From assembly GCA_020717935.1 (NCBI GenBank), contig DYDK01000087.1:1-7291 (forward strand): a stretch of DNA of 7,291 nt. The letters are read 5' to 3'. Shown here one piece after another: positions 1 through 6,245 of the stretch (position 1 is its first letter; each line of letters begins with the position of its first letter). The position numbers were made by a program, and so were the translations under genes. This DNA comes from Desulfocapsa sp. (lineage in GTDB: Bacteria > Desulfobacterota > Desulfobulbia > Desulfobulbales > Desulfocapsaceae). Under the pieces are notes generated by a model that was not told the DNA's origin, searched no databases, and saw only the letters and a program-made list of their open reading frames with translations.

Positions 1-1
1 T

Positions 2-23
2 AATAGGATAGTTTTTTCCTATT
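2..23. repeat. Small perfect inverted repeat with T-rich loop
   Basis: The 7-base arms AATAGGA (2-8) and TCCTATT (17-23) are exact reverse complements around the 8-base loop TAGTTTTT. Read on the minus strand this lies about 85 bases past the transporter stop codon, after the larger stem-loop at 42-100. It could be part of a compound 3' end or belong to whatever lies left of the window. The stem is AT-rich and no T-run follows the right arm, so an intrinsic terminator is only a weak possibility. Confidence 0.4.
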
Positions 24-41
24 GACAAGAACAGCCATATC

Positions 42-100
42 AGTGCCTTACAGTTCATTTTCTTGTTCTTTTTACAAGAAAATGAACTGCGAAAGGCACT
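42..100 (-). terminator. Long stem-loop just after the YeeE-family gene (possible 3' end structure)
   Basis: Outer arms AGTGCCT (42-48) and AGGCACT (94-100), and inner arms of 15 bases (51-65 and 75-89, starting CAGTTCATTT), are exact reverse complements. Together they give 22 base pairs with a small asymmetric internal loop (TA against CGAA) and a 9-base T-rich apical loop. The structure starts 8 bases after the transporter stop codon in the direction of its transcription, where a terminator is expected. The stem is AT-rich and no U-tract follows on either strand, so it is not a canonical intrinsic terminator. It may instead stabilise the mRNA 3' end or be an inserted palindromic repeat. The inverted repeat is certain; the terminator role is inferred. 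Confidence 0.5.
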
Positions 101-108
101 TATCCCGT

Positions 109-1236
109 TCATCGGGGTTGGAGAACATATCTGGTCAGCATCCTGCTGCCGAGCCAGGCCCCAGGCAAAAGGCCGGCAAGAAAGAGCAGGGATTGCAGAC
201 CAAGAATAGGCAGGCCGCCCAGCAGGTGCCAGACATTGCAGCCTGGGCTCATGCGTGAGGCCAGGGCCATGATGATGCCGCCGCCGAAGGCGGACAGATA
301 TTGACGCGGCGGCAAGCGCCAGCGCAGATGCCATTCGCCTATGAGCAGCGCCGAAGCGGCAGCGCCGATGATGATACCGACGAGGATTGGGAGCTGCGTC
401 AAACAAAAGCCATCCAGGGCCGGGCCGCCACCGCCCTGCATTGCCAGGCCCGTGAGGGGGTTGACCATTTTGAGCGGCAGGGCTTGAAAGTAGGGGGTCA
501 GGGCCACATGCTCCGGCGCCAGCAGGTTTTCGATCATGGCCGCTATCTTGGCATAGGGGGTTGCGACTCCCATAGGCAGGCCGGTCAGCACATAGGAAGC
601 AGCGCCGAGCAGGGCGAGCAGCAGGGCCGCCAGCCCGGGTTGCAGGTAGCCGGCCGCATGTGAGGGCCGCTGCCAGCCGTTGCGCCGTCCCCAGCAGAAG
701 AGCGCTACGGACAGACCAAGAAATATCGGCGCCAGCAGGATAAGAGGATCAAGTCCCAATGCCTGGGGCAGGGTGATAACCTTAGGGTTAGGGAGCAGCA
801 TGGTCTTACGGGCGACGATCTGCCACCAGGGGTGAATCTCGGCATACATGGCGCTGCCGACCAGCAACCCGGAAAAGGCGACCAGGCTGAGCACGCTGCC
901 GCTGCCCATCTTGTAGAGGGTGCCCACTACACACCCGCCGGCCAGAACCATGCCGATGCCAAAGAGCGATCCGCCGAAGATGGTGGTCAGTACGGGTGGC
1001 CCCAGCGTGGGAAAAGGGTAAAGCGGCAAGAGCTTCAACTGACGGGCAACTTCAAAGAGAAGCATACTGGCCAGGATGCCAAGGAGCAGGGTGCGCAGCA
1101 TGAAATGCTGACGGAAGAGAAAAAGATCGCGAAACATGCCTGCCAGGCAGTAGTCAGCGCAGTGCATCACCACGCCGGCTGCCAGGCCGATGGAGAGACT
1201 AATGGTAAAAATAATGATAGCGGCTTGATTTTCCAT
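109..1236 (-). CDS. YeeE/YedE (TsuA-like) sulfur-compound transport membrane protein
   Basis: This is a 375-residue, very hydrophobic protein of the YeeE/YedE (DUF395) family. Studied members import thiosulfate or related sulfur species across the cytoplasmic membrane. Many predicted membrane spans are visible, for example around residues 8-24, 50-63, 83-100, 115-131, 165-181, 199-217, 281-299, 314-327 and 342-361. The two family cysteine loops are present: AGGCVVGTLYKMGSGS (C102) and ASRMSPGCNVWHLLGG (C333). Near the N-terminus HCADYCLAGMFRD adds C26 and C30. Cysteines in such loops relay thiosulfate in the characterised TsuA. The ATG at 1236 is preceded by GAGG (+ strand cctc, 1246-1249) with a 9-base gap, which supports the start. 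Length fits the two-repeat form of the family. No TusA/SirA partner gene lies inside the window; one could lie to the left. The family call is firm, but the exact substrate cannot be read from the sequence. Confidence 0.9.
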   Translation of the reverse strand: MENQAAIIIFTISLSIGLAAGVVMHCADYCLAGMFRDLFLFRQHFMLRTLLLGILASMLLFEVARQLKLLPLYPFPTLGPPVLTTIFGGSLFGIGMVLAGGCVVGTLYKMGSGSVLSLVAFSGLLVGSAMYAEIHPWWQIVARKTMLLPNPKVITLPQALGLDPLILLAPIFLGLSVALFCWGRRNGWQRPSHAAGYLQPGLAALLLALLGAASYVLTGLPMGVATPYAKIAAMIENLLAPEHVALTPYFQALPLKMVNPLTGLAMQGGGGPALDGFCLTQLPILVGIIIGAAASALLIGEWHLRWRLPPRQYLSAFGGGIIMALASRMSPGCNVWHLLGGLPILGLQSLLFLAGLLPGAWLGSRMLTRYVLQPR

Positions 1237-1241
1237 GATGT

Positions 1242-1265
1242 CAGACCTCGTAATTGGACATTGTA
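1242..1265 (-). promoter_or_regulatory. Candidate -10 box and ribosome binding site for the YeeE-family gene
   Basis: On the minus strand TACAAT (plus-strand attgta, 1260-1265) matches five of six bases of the sigma-70 -10 box. Seventeen bases upstream sits only a poor -35 (CTTACT). A start site near 1253 would leave a leader of about 17 bases that includes CGAGGTCTG (1250-1242), which carries the GAGG used for initiation. The weak -35 suggests the promoter needs an activator, and a palindrome lies just upstream. This is inferred from consensus matching by eye only. Confidence 0.35.
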
Positions 1266-1291
1266 TTCTGAAATGATGCTACAGTAAGATG

Positions 1292-1313
1292 CTGTAAATT
1301 CATATATTTACAG
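1292..1313. promoter_or_regulatory. AT-rich palindrome upstream of the YeeE-family gene, candidate operator
   Basis: CTGTAAAT (1292-1299) and ATTTACAG (1306-1313) are exact inverted halves separated by six bases, giving TGTAA-N10-TTACA. A further half copy, TACAG at 1280-1284, pairs with CTGTA at 1292-1296. The 8-6-8 geometry is typical of a dimeric helix-turn-helix regulator such as the CRP/FNR superfamily. The site is centred about 66 bases before the start codon and about 50 bases before the proposed start of transcription. The palindrome is plain in the sequence; the regulator is unknown. A short hairpin in RNA is the alternative. Confidence 0.4.
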
Positions 1314-1406
1314 TTTTTAACTACCACCATACAAAATTGGACACCAGGCACAAAAACACGCAGTTGTTATTTGCTAAAAACAATAATTCCAAACAGTTAT
1401 AGGATG

Positions 1407-1456
1407 CAGGTCTCGACAAATCAAGAAAATGACAGTTTTACTGTTGTCGAGGTCTG
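1407..1456 (+). promoter_or_regulatory. Leader hairpin that sequesters the ribosome binding site of the small ORF
   Basis: In RNA, CAGGTCTCGACAA (1407-1419) can pair with TTGTCGAGGTCTG (1444-1456) along all 13 positions, eleven Watson-Crick and two G-U, around a 24-base loop. The right arm contains GAGG (1449-1452), the only good Shine-Dalgarno sequence for the ATG at 1463. When folded, the site would be hidden. The two G-U pairs mean the complementary strand folds less well, which favours a plus-strand RNA role. Alternatively the inverted repeat could be a DNA operator. It matches no riboswitch class known to me. Confidence 0.45.
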
Positions 1457-1462
1457 GATGTA

Positions 1463-1588
1463 ATGAAAACAGAGATTGAATTATTTATCCAGTTAATTTC
1501 TTTTGTTGCAGTTTTTTTGGTTGTTTGGCAGAACCGTTATATTGAGGAAGAACAAAAAAGCCTTGCCAATATCCATCTCCATCCGTAA
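1463..1588 (+). CDS. Candidate 41-residue single-pass membrane peptide
   Basis: An open frame from ATG 1463 to TAA 1586-1588 encodes 41 residues. The N-terminus MKTEIELFIQ leads into a hydrophobic stretch (about residues 8-22, FIQLISFVAVFLVVW), followed by a polar tail beginning QNRYIEEEQK and ending in IHLHP. One membrane helix with a charged tail is a common layout for bacterial small membrane proteins. GAGG lies 10 bases upstream of the ATG, inside the right arm of a hairpin. The same CGAGGTCTG string precedes the divergent YeeE-family gene. I do not recognise the peptide. It could instead be a relic of a longer protein, or a chance frame in AT-rich DNA; the hydrophobic core and the Shine-Dalgarno sequence argue mildly against chance. 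No function is assigned. Confidence 0.4.
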   Translation: MKTEIELFIQLISFVAVFLVVWQNRYIEEEQKSLANIHLHP

Positions 1589-1610
1589 ATGTGATCTGCA
1601 CTGCTACCGA

Positions 1611-1650
1611 CAAACAGCCCTTGCGGCATTATTTATCAGTAATAGCAATT
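1611..1650. repeat. Degenerate fragment preceding the 124-bp repeat array
   Basis: CAAACAGCCCTTGCGG (1611-1626) matches CAAACAGCCCTTACGG of the first full unit (1736-1751) at 15 of 16 bases. It sits 125 bases before that copy, almost exactly one period. The following 24 bases are poorly conserved but have nearly the length expected before GGCGCC. This looks like the eroded tail of an earlier unit, showing that the array was once longer to the left. Confidence 0.5.
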
Positions 1651-1954
1651 GGCGCCGTTGCATCTCCGGCCAGCGAAAAGCTGCTGGCCGTTATCTATCC
1701 TCTTCTTCGATAAATAACAAAACGCTGATCATGATCAAACAGCCCTTACGGTGCTGTTTGATCATGCGGCATAAGGCGCCGTAACATCTCCGGCCAGCGA
1801 AAAGCTGCTGGCCGTTATCTATCCTCTTCTTCGATAAATAACAAAACGCTGATCATGATCAAACAGCCCTTACGGTGCTGTTTGATCATGCGGCATAAGG
1901 CGCCGTAACATCTCCGGCCAGCGAAAAGCTGCTGGCCGGAGATGCAACGGCGCC
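1651..1954. repeat. Tandem array of 124-bp hairpin-rich units with exact inverted outer ends
   Basis: Units start with GGCGCCGT at 1651, 1775 and 1899. The first two are complete (1651-1774, 1775-1898) and differ only at the ninth and tenth bases (TG in the first, AA in the second). The third runs 40 bases to 1938 before diverging. Each unit can form three hairpins: GGCCAGC-GAAAAGCT-GCTGGCC; GTTATCTATC/GATAAATAAC (nine of ten paired) around CTCTTCTTC; and CATGATCAAACAGC/GCTGTTTGATCATG around nine bases. The first 24 bases (1651-1674) and the last 24 (1931-1954) are exact reverse complements, while the internal copies carry the AA variant. The array fills the gap between the small plus-strand ORF and the end of the minus-strand acyl-CoA operon. 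I do not recognise it as a named repeat family. Confidence 0.95.
1899..1954 (-). terminator. Long GC-rich hairpin at the end of the acyl-CoA operon
   Basis: The arms 1899-1922 and 1931-1954 pair at 22 of 24 positions (one of the two mismatches is a G-U wobble in minus-strand RNA) around the 8-base loop GAAAAGCT. Transcription of the operon enters this hairpin at the last base read of the TAG stop codon (1954). No U-run follows directly (UUAUGCC in minus-strand RNA), so it is not a textbook intrinsic terminator. The next hairpins in the array are followed by GTTTTGTTATTT in that direction and might finish the job. Because it is nearly symmetric it could also serve plus-strand transcripts from the small ORF. 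Confidence 0.5.
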
Positions 1955-3831
1955 TAAAACTCAATCTTAAAGCTGCACACCCCTTCCTCTACCTGACTCT
2001 GCACCTTGTGACCGGAATGATTAAAAATCGCCTGCATCCGCTTGTTATCGCGCAGAACCTCGGCAGTAAAACCGCTGATACCGGTAGCCTTGGCAATGGT
2101 CATCAGGTGCTTGAATAAAAATGTTCCCAAGCCCCGCCCCTGCCATCCATCGCGCACCACAAAGGCGACCTCGGCCCGATTGCTGTGTTCATCAAGATAA
2201 TAACGACCAACGGCAATAATATCATCCCCATGCGCCTCAGGTACCGTCCCGACAATGGCCACATCCTTGCGATGATCAACATAGACGAAATTCTGGATCT
2301 GTTTCTGACCAAATCGCTGGTTATGACTCATGAACCGATAATAGAGGGTCTCTTTGGAAAGATCATACATTAGATCCCGCATCAGTGGTTCATCGGTAGG
2401 ATGAATGGGGCGGAAATTAACCTGGGTGCCATTATCAAGAAGATAACTGGTCTTCATCACATTTTGGGAAGCAACCACAAACTTGCCCTCGACTGCGGCA
2501 AACTCACTGCGGATATAGTGGGCCTCAATGGCCTGATGCAAAAGTTGCTCCCGATGATCGGGATGGGCGATGGAAACCAGGGCCAGGGTGCGATCCTGTA
2601 CCGATTTCCCATGCAGATAGGCCACCCCGTATTCAGTGACCACAAAATGAACGGTGCCGCGGGTCACAACCACCCCCGAACCACTGCTTAAGCTGCTAAC
2701 TATTCGTGATTTCCCATCTTTAGTGGTAGAGGGCATGACAATAATCGCCCGTCCACCCGGCGATCTCGACGCCCCACGATTGAAATCCACCTGGCCACCA
2801 ATTCCTGAATAAAATTCACCCTCCTCAGAATCCGAACAGACCTGGCCGGTAAGATCAATTTCAAGGGCCATATTGATGGAGACCATTCGGTTTTGTTTGG
2901 CAATCACCGTGGAATCATTCACGAATTCCGTTGGCCGAAAGGAAAACAAGGGATTATCATTGACAAAATCGTAGAGTTTTTTGGTGCCCATACAAAAGCT
3001 GGTGACAATTTTTCCCCGATCAGTCGATTTCTTGGCCCCGTTTATCGCCCCCGAAGCAATCAGTTCAAGGATATCATCGGTGATAAGCTCGGTATGAATG
3101 CCCAGATCGTGCTTGCCGTGCAGGGCATGCATAACGGCCTGGGGGATGCGGCCCACCCCCGGAACCCGACCAATGCCAAACTCAATGGTGGCGCCATTGG
3201 GGATAATGGCCGCCACCAACTCAGCAATCCTGGCGCTGACGGGGTGTGCCGGTTGCGACTCCCGTTGCAGCAGAGGAACATCGGCTGGCACCAGAATATC
3301 AAGATCATTGATGTCAATAAGGCTGTCGCCACGAGTCCAGGGCATCTGCGGGTTGACCTGGGCAATCACCAGCGATGCGTTTTCAGCGGCAGCCTTGACA
3401 ATATCAACCGACACCCCAAGGCTCACCTTGCCACGAACATCCGGCGGTGTCACCTGAATGAGAGCGACATCAAGAGGCAACTGACCGGAATGAAACAAGA
3501 CCGGAATATCCGACATGAGAATGGGCGTATAATCCCCCCGCCCCTCCTGAATCACCTCCCGCACATTATGACCGATAAAAAAAGAATTCACCTTGAAACA
3601 ATCACTGTATTTGCGGTCGGCATAGGGGGCATGACCCTTGGTGAGAAGTTCAATAATTTCCACATCACACAGAGTTCCAGCCATTTCGACCATGGCCTGC
3701 ACCAGCACGGTGGGCTCGCCGCAACCCGTTCCCAAAAAGACACGATGGCCAGACCGAACCTGGGCCAAAGCCTTTTTAGGGGTCATGACCATATCACGAT
3801 AGGTTGTTTGCCAGTTGATATCGTATTCCAT
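1954..3831 (-). CDS. Acetyl-CoA hydrolase/CoA-transferase fused to a C-terminal GNAT domain
   Basis: This 625-residue protein has two parts. Residues about 10-455 are an acetyl-CoA hydrolase/4-hydroxybutyrate CoA-transferase-type family I CoA transferase. GIHTELITDDILEL (244-257) carries the expected catalytic glutamate E248, which forms the glutamyl-CoA thioester, and GIGGQVDF (343-350) is the glycine-rich CoA loop. Residues about 470-620 form a GNAT acetyltransferase domain, with the acetyl-CoA pyrophosphate loop in RDGWQGRGLGTFLFKHL (560-576). The enzyme should move CoA between acyl-CoA and a free acid, or hydrolyse it; donor and acceptor cannot be read from sequence. The same fusion is known in annotated bacterial genomes. 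The start ATG at 3831 follows the upstream gene's TAA with one base between, and GGAGG (plus-strand cctcc, 3841-3845) lies 9 bases before it inside that gene. Translational coupling and an operon are therefore very likely. The acetyl acceptor of the GNAT part is unknown. Confidence 0.92.
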   Translation of the reverse strand: MEYDINWQTTYRDMVMTPKKALAQVRSGHRVFLGTGCGEPTVLVQAMVEMAGTLCDVEIIELLTKGHAPYADRKYSDCFKVNSFFIGHNVREVIQEGRGDYTPILMSDIPVLFHSGQLPLDVALIQVTPPDVRGKVSLGVSVDIVKAAAENASLVIAQVNPQMPWTRGDSLIDINDLDILVPADVPLLQRESQPAHPVSARIAELVAAIIPNGATIEFGIGRVPGVGRIPQAVMHALHGKHDLGIHTELITDDILELIASGAINGAKKSTDRGKIVTSFCMGTKKLYDFVNDNPLFSFRPTEFVNDSTVIAKQNRMVSINMALEIDLTGQVCSDSEEGEFYSGIGGQVDFNRGASRSPGGRAIIVMPSTTKDGKSRIVSSLSSGSGVVVTRGTVHFVVTEYGVAYLHGKSVQDRTLALVSIAHPDHREQLLHQAIEAHYIRSEFAAVEGKFVVASQNVMKTSYLLDNGTQVNFRPIHPTDEPLMRDLMYDLSKETLYYRFMSHNQRFGQKQIQNFVYVDHRKDVAIVGTVPEAHGDDIIAVGRYYLDEHSNRAEVAFVVRDGWQGRGLGTFLFKHLMTIAKATGISGFTAEVLRDNKRMQAIFNHSGHKVQSQVEEGVCSFKIEF

Positions 3832-3832
3832 C

Positions 3833-5944
3833 TTATTTTTCCTCCTTCAACAGTGGGGCCAAGGTCATGCGGGCATCGGCCACCACCGGCTCGGAGCCAA
3901 ATTCACCGACAATAAAGGGGTTAATGTCAAGCTCCAGAATCTGCGGAAAATCAGTGGTCAACTGGCTGATGCGCTGCAAACCCGAAGCAATAGCCGTAAT
4001 ATCGACCCCCTTCTGACCCCGCCTGCCTTCCAGCATGGCATACGAGCGGGTGGACTTGAGCATAACAATGGCCTCATCTTCGGTGATGGGAGCCAGATGG
4101 AAGGTCACATCCTTCAACACCTCCACAAAAATACCACCCAGACCGAACATGAGCATGGGCCCGAATTGGGGATCACGACTCATGCCGATAATGACTTCCA
4201 ACCCCTTCTTTGCCATCTGCTCAACATAAATTCCTTCGATGAAGGCGCCTGGAACCCGCTTACGAATCTTGAGCATCATCAGGTCGTAGGCATCTCCCAC
4301 GGCCTCACTGTTGGCCACATTCAGCATCACCCCGCCCATGTCACTCTTATGAATAACATCGGGAGACACAATCTTCATCGCCACCGGATAGCCAATCCGT
4401 TCGGCAATCTCTATCGCCTCCTCGGTACTGCCGGCCAAGGCCCCGTCATGAACCTTAAAACCATAGGCCCCCAGAATATCCTTGCCCTTGACCTCACCGA
4501 GCTGCAACATGCCGGTGCGTTGACGACGACTGATAATGCGTTCCACCCGGCGGCGATTAACCCGAAAGCGTGTCACCAACCGGGGAGGCCGCCCTTTCCA
4601 GGCTGCGTATTCGACCATACCTTTCAGAGCCGAGACGGCCCGTTCCGGCGATTCATAATCGGGCAAACCCGCAGCGGCCAGCTCTTTACGACCTGGCATC
4701 ACATCGTGACCTCCCATAAAGGAGGCCACCACCGGTTTGGAGCCATTCAGGGCGCCAGCAATGGCAATAGCGGTCTCGGCCGGCTTGGTCATGGCCTGGG
4801 GGGTGAGGATCACCAGAATCGCATCAACCGCCGGATCATCCTGGGCCGCTTCAATGGCGGTGACATAACGAGCAGGGTCAGCATCACCCAGCACATCCAC
4901 CGGATTCCCGACGCTGGCAGCCTCTGGCAGTTGGGCCCGCAAGGCCGTAGCCGTATTGCGGTCAAGCTCGGCCACAATCATTCCCGCCTTTTCCACGGCA
5001 TCAGCGGCCATAGTTCCCGGCCCACCGGCATTGGTGATAATAAGAACCCTGTTGCCTTTGGGCAGGGGTTGCATGGACAGGGCTGTGGCATAATCAAAAA
5101 GGGCATCAAAGGAGTCGGCCCGTACCACACCGGAGCGTTTGAAGGCCGCTCCATAGGCAGTATCGCCGCCAGCCAGCACACCGGTATGCGAGGCCGCCGC
5201 CTTCAAACCAGCAGCCGTGGTTCCCGATTTGAGGATAATAACCGGTTTAAGAGTGGCCGCCTCTTCGGCGGCCTTGATAAAATTATTACCGGTGGCAATA
5301 TCTTCCAGATAGCCGACAATTACCCTGGTTTGCGGGTCATGGGCAAGATAAGAGAGGAGATCGACCTCGGAGATATCGGCCTTGTTGCCAATACTGATCA
5401 GCTTGGCCAGTCCCAGGTGCCGACCGGCAGCCAGATCAAGCATGGCTGTACACAGGGCGCCGGATTGGGAAAAAATGGAAATGCCGCCCGAAACTGGCAA
5501 GGTGCCGGCAAAAGAGGCATTGAGCTTCACCTCGGTATTCAACAGCCCCAGACAATTGGGGCCCAGCAAGCGGACACCGCTTCGCTGACACAGATCAACC
5601 ATCTTCTTTTCCCTGGCCAGTCCCTCGGGCCCGGTCTCACGAAATCCAGCGGTAACAATAATGATGGCCCTGGCCCCTGCTCCAATACTGTCTTCCACAG
5701 CTCCCATAACCAAGGCCCCGGGCACGACCACCACGGCCAGATCAATCTTGCCGCCCCAGGCCGCAAGGCTTGGATAACAGGGCAGATCAAAGAGGCTATC
5801 GACAGAGGGATTCACTGGTACGATGGTTCCCGAAAAGCCATCCCTCACCAGATTGGCCAGAATATCATGGCCAACCTTACCGGGTGTGCGCGAGGCGCCT
5901 ATCACCGCCACCGATGCCGGATGAAAAAGGACATCAAGACTCAT
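3833..5944 (-). CDS. ADP-forming acetate/acyl--CoA ligase, alpha-beta fused
   Basis: This 703-residue protein is a single-chain NDP-forming acyl-CoA synthetase. It should convert acyl-CoA + ADP + Pi to free acid + CoA + ATP, or the reverse, in the cytoplasm. Order of parts: CoA-binding Rossmann domain (about 5-125, VAVIGASRTPGKVG), the loop GPNCLG (128-133), then a succinyl-CoA-synthetase-like domain containing ASHTG with the phospho-histidine H253. A ligase-CoA-type domain follows (about 300-450), then an ATP-grasp domain (about 480-700). The ATP-grasp part has AMKIVSPDVIHKSDMGGV (522-539), with K524 and the second relay histidine H532, and ELDINPF (671-677). All key residues are present and the length fits full fused proteins. 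The start is well supported: GAGGAG (plus-strand ctcctc, 5950-5955) lies 5 bases before ATG 5944. It is first in an operon with the CoA-transferase. Acid specificity (acetate, propionate, branched or aryl acids) is not visible. Confidence 0.95.
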   Translation of the reverse strand: MSLDVLFHPASVAVIGASRTPGKVGHDILANLVRDGFSGTIVPVNPSVDSLFDLPCYPSLAAWGGKIDLAVVVVPGALVMGAVEDSIGAGARAIIIVTAGFRETGPEGLAREKKMVDLCQRSGVRLLGPNCLGLLNTEVKLNASFAGTLPVSGGISIFSQSGALCTAMLDLAAGRHLGLAKLISIGNKADISEVDLLSYLAHDPQTRVIVGYLEDIATGNNFIKAAEEAATLKPVIILKSGTTAAGLKAAASHTGVLAGGDTAYGAAFKRSGVVRADSFDALFDYATALSMQPLPKGNRVLIITNAGGPGTMAADAVEKAGMIVAELDRNTATALRAQLPEAASVGNPVDVLGDADPARYVTAIEAAQDDPAVDAILVILTPQAMTKPAETAIAIAGALNGSKPVVASFMGGHDVMPGRKELAAAGLPDYESPERAVSALKGMVEYAAWKGRPPRLVTRFRVNRRRVERIISRRQRTGMLQLGEVKGKDILGAYGFKVHDGALAGSTEEAIEIAERIGYPVAMKIVSPDVIHKSDMGGVMLNVANSEAVGDAYDLMMLKIRKRVPGAFIEGIYVEQMAKKGLEVIIGMSRDPQFGPMLMFGLGGIFVEVLKDVTFHLAPITEDEAIVMLKSTRSYAMLEGRRGQKGVDITAIASGLQRISQLTTDFPQILELDINPFIVGEFGSEPVVADARMTLAPLLKEEK

Positions 5945-6006
5945 ATCAACTCCTCAAAAAGATCATTGTTTGGCTTTTCCCTTTGATAAATACCCCATTG
6001 GTCAGG

Positions 6007-6215
6007 TAAGGGACTTGGAAAATACCAATATACCATCTTGCTTCCCATCTTTGGGCCATCTTTGACTGTGCCTCAATCACAAAATCCTCGTCATAACACA
6101 ATTATGTCTGCGGTTTCGGAGTCTCGCAAGCTCGCTTACCTGTTCAATCGGCACAGCCAAATATAACCCAAATCTGGTCGCAATTCAGGTACATTGGTAA
6201 TTTCCAAGTCCCTAA
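6007..6215. mobile_element. MITE-like element A, 203 bp with 25-bp terminal inverted repeats and TAA flanks
   Basis: GGGACTTGGAAAATACC (from 6010) and its reverse complement ending at 6212 form 25-base terminal inverted repeats with two mismatches. Both ends are flanked by TAA (6007-6009 and 6213-6215), consistent with a 3-bp target duplication. The symmetry continues inward without gaps: about 65 bases at each end (6009-6073 and 6149-6213) match at roughly 47 positions, including TTTGGG/CCCAAA and CTGTGCC/GGCACAG. The centre has no coding capacity. These are the marks of a miniature non-autonomous transposable element. The transposase family is not assigned. Confidence 0.65.
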
Positions 6216-6245
6216 GTGAGGACTCTGACAACAATTCATTCGTCG

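Larger units (their letters stand above)
1237..1462. other. Divergent intergenic region between the YeeE-family gene and the small ORF
   Basis: This AT-rich stretch of 226 bases would hold the promoters of both divergent units. Besides the palindrome and leader hairpin listed separately, it contains the 9-base direct repeat AATTGGACA at 1252-1260 and 1335-1343. It also has an inverted pair, CAGACCTCG (1242-1250) and CGAGGTCTG (1448-1456), placed at equivalent positions before the two start codons. TATAGG near 1398-1403 could be part of a plus-strand -10 box, but no convincing -35 at the right distance was found. Confidence 0.4.

Noticed and set aside
832..1287. A 151-codon plus-strand frame opposite the start of the YeeE-family gene.
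   Set aside because: It is antisense to conserved membrane segments, is rich in A, H, Q and G, and has no plausible ribosome binding site.
1503..1784. A 93-codon plus-strand frame running from the small ORF region into the tandem array.
   Set aside because: It is out of frame with the better-supported 41-codon frame, lacks a ribosome binding site and crosses repeat hairpins.
1651..1954. CRISPR array or integron attC sites as explanations for the 124-bp repeats.
   Set aside because: The units are contiguous with no variable spacers, and the paired boxes do not fit the GTTRRRY/RYYYAAC core pattern of attC sites. No cas or integrase gene is in the window.
2893..3915. A 340-codon plus-strand open frame antisense to the CoA-transferase gene.
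   Set aside because: It lies opposite well-conserved CoA-transferase sequence and shows no domain of its own.
3815..5986. A 723-codon open frame on the plus strand, antisense to nearly the whole ADP-forming synthetase gene.
   Set aside because: The minus-strand frame has clear family motifs and catalytic histidines. The antisense product is a low-complexity mix of G, H, N, Q and R with no recognisable domain, as expected from the codon bias of the real gene.
5945..6010. A sigma-70 promoter immediately before the acyl-CoA operon.
   Set aside because: TATTTA could serve as a -10 box, but the hexamer 17 bases upstream (AGTCCC) does not resemble a -35 and overlaps the end of element A, so no promoter is claimed.
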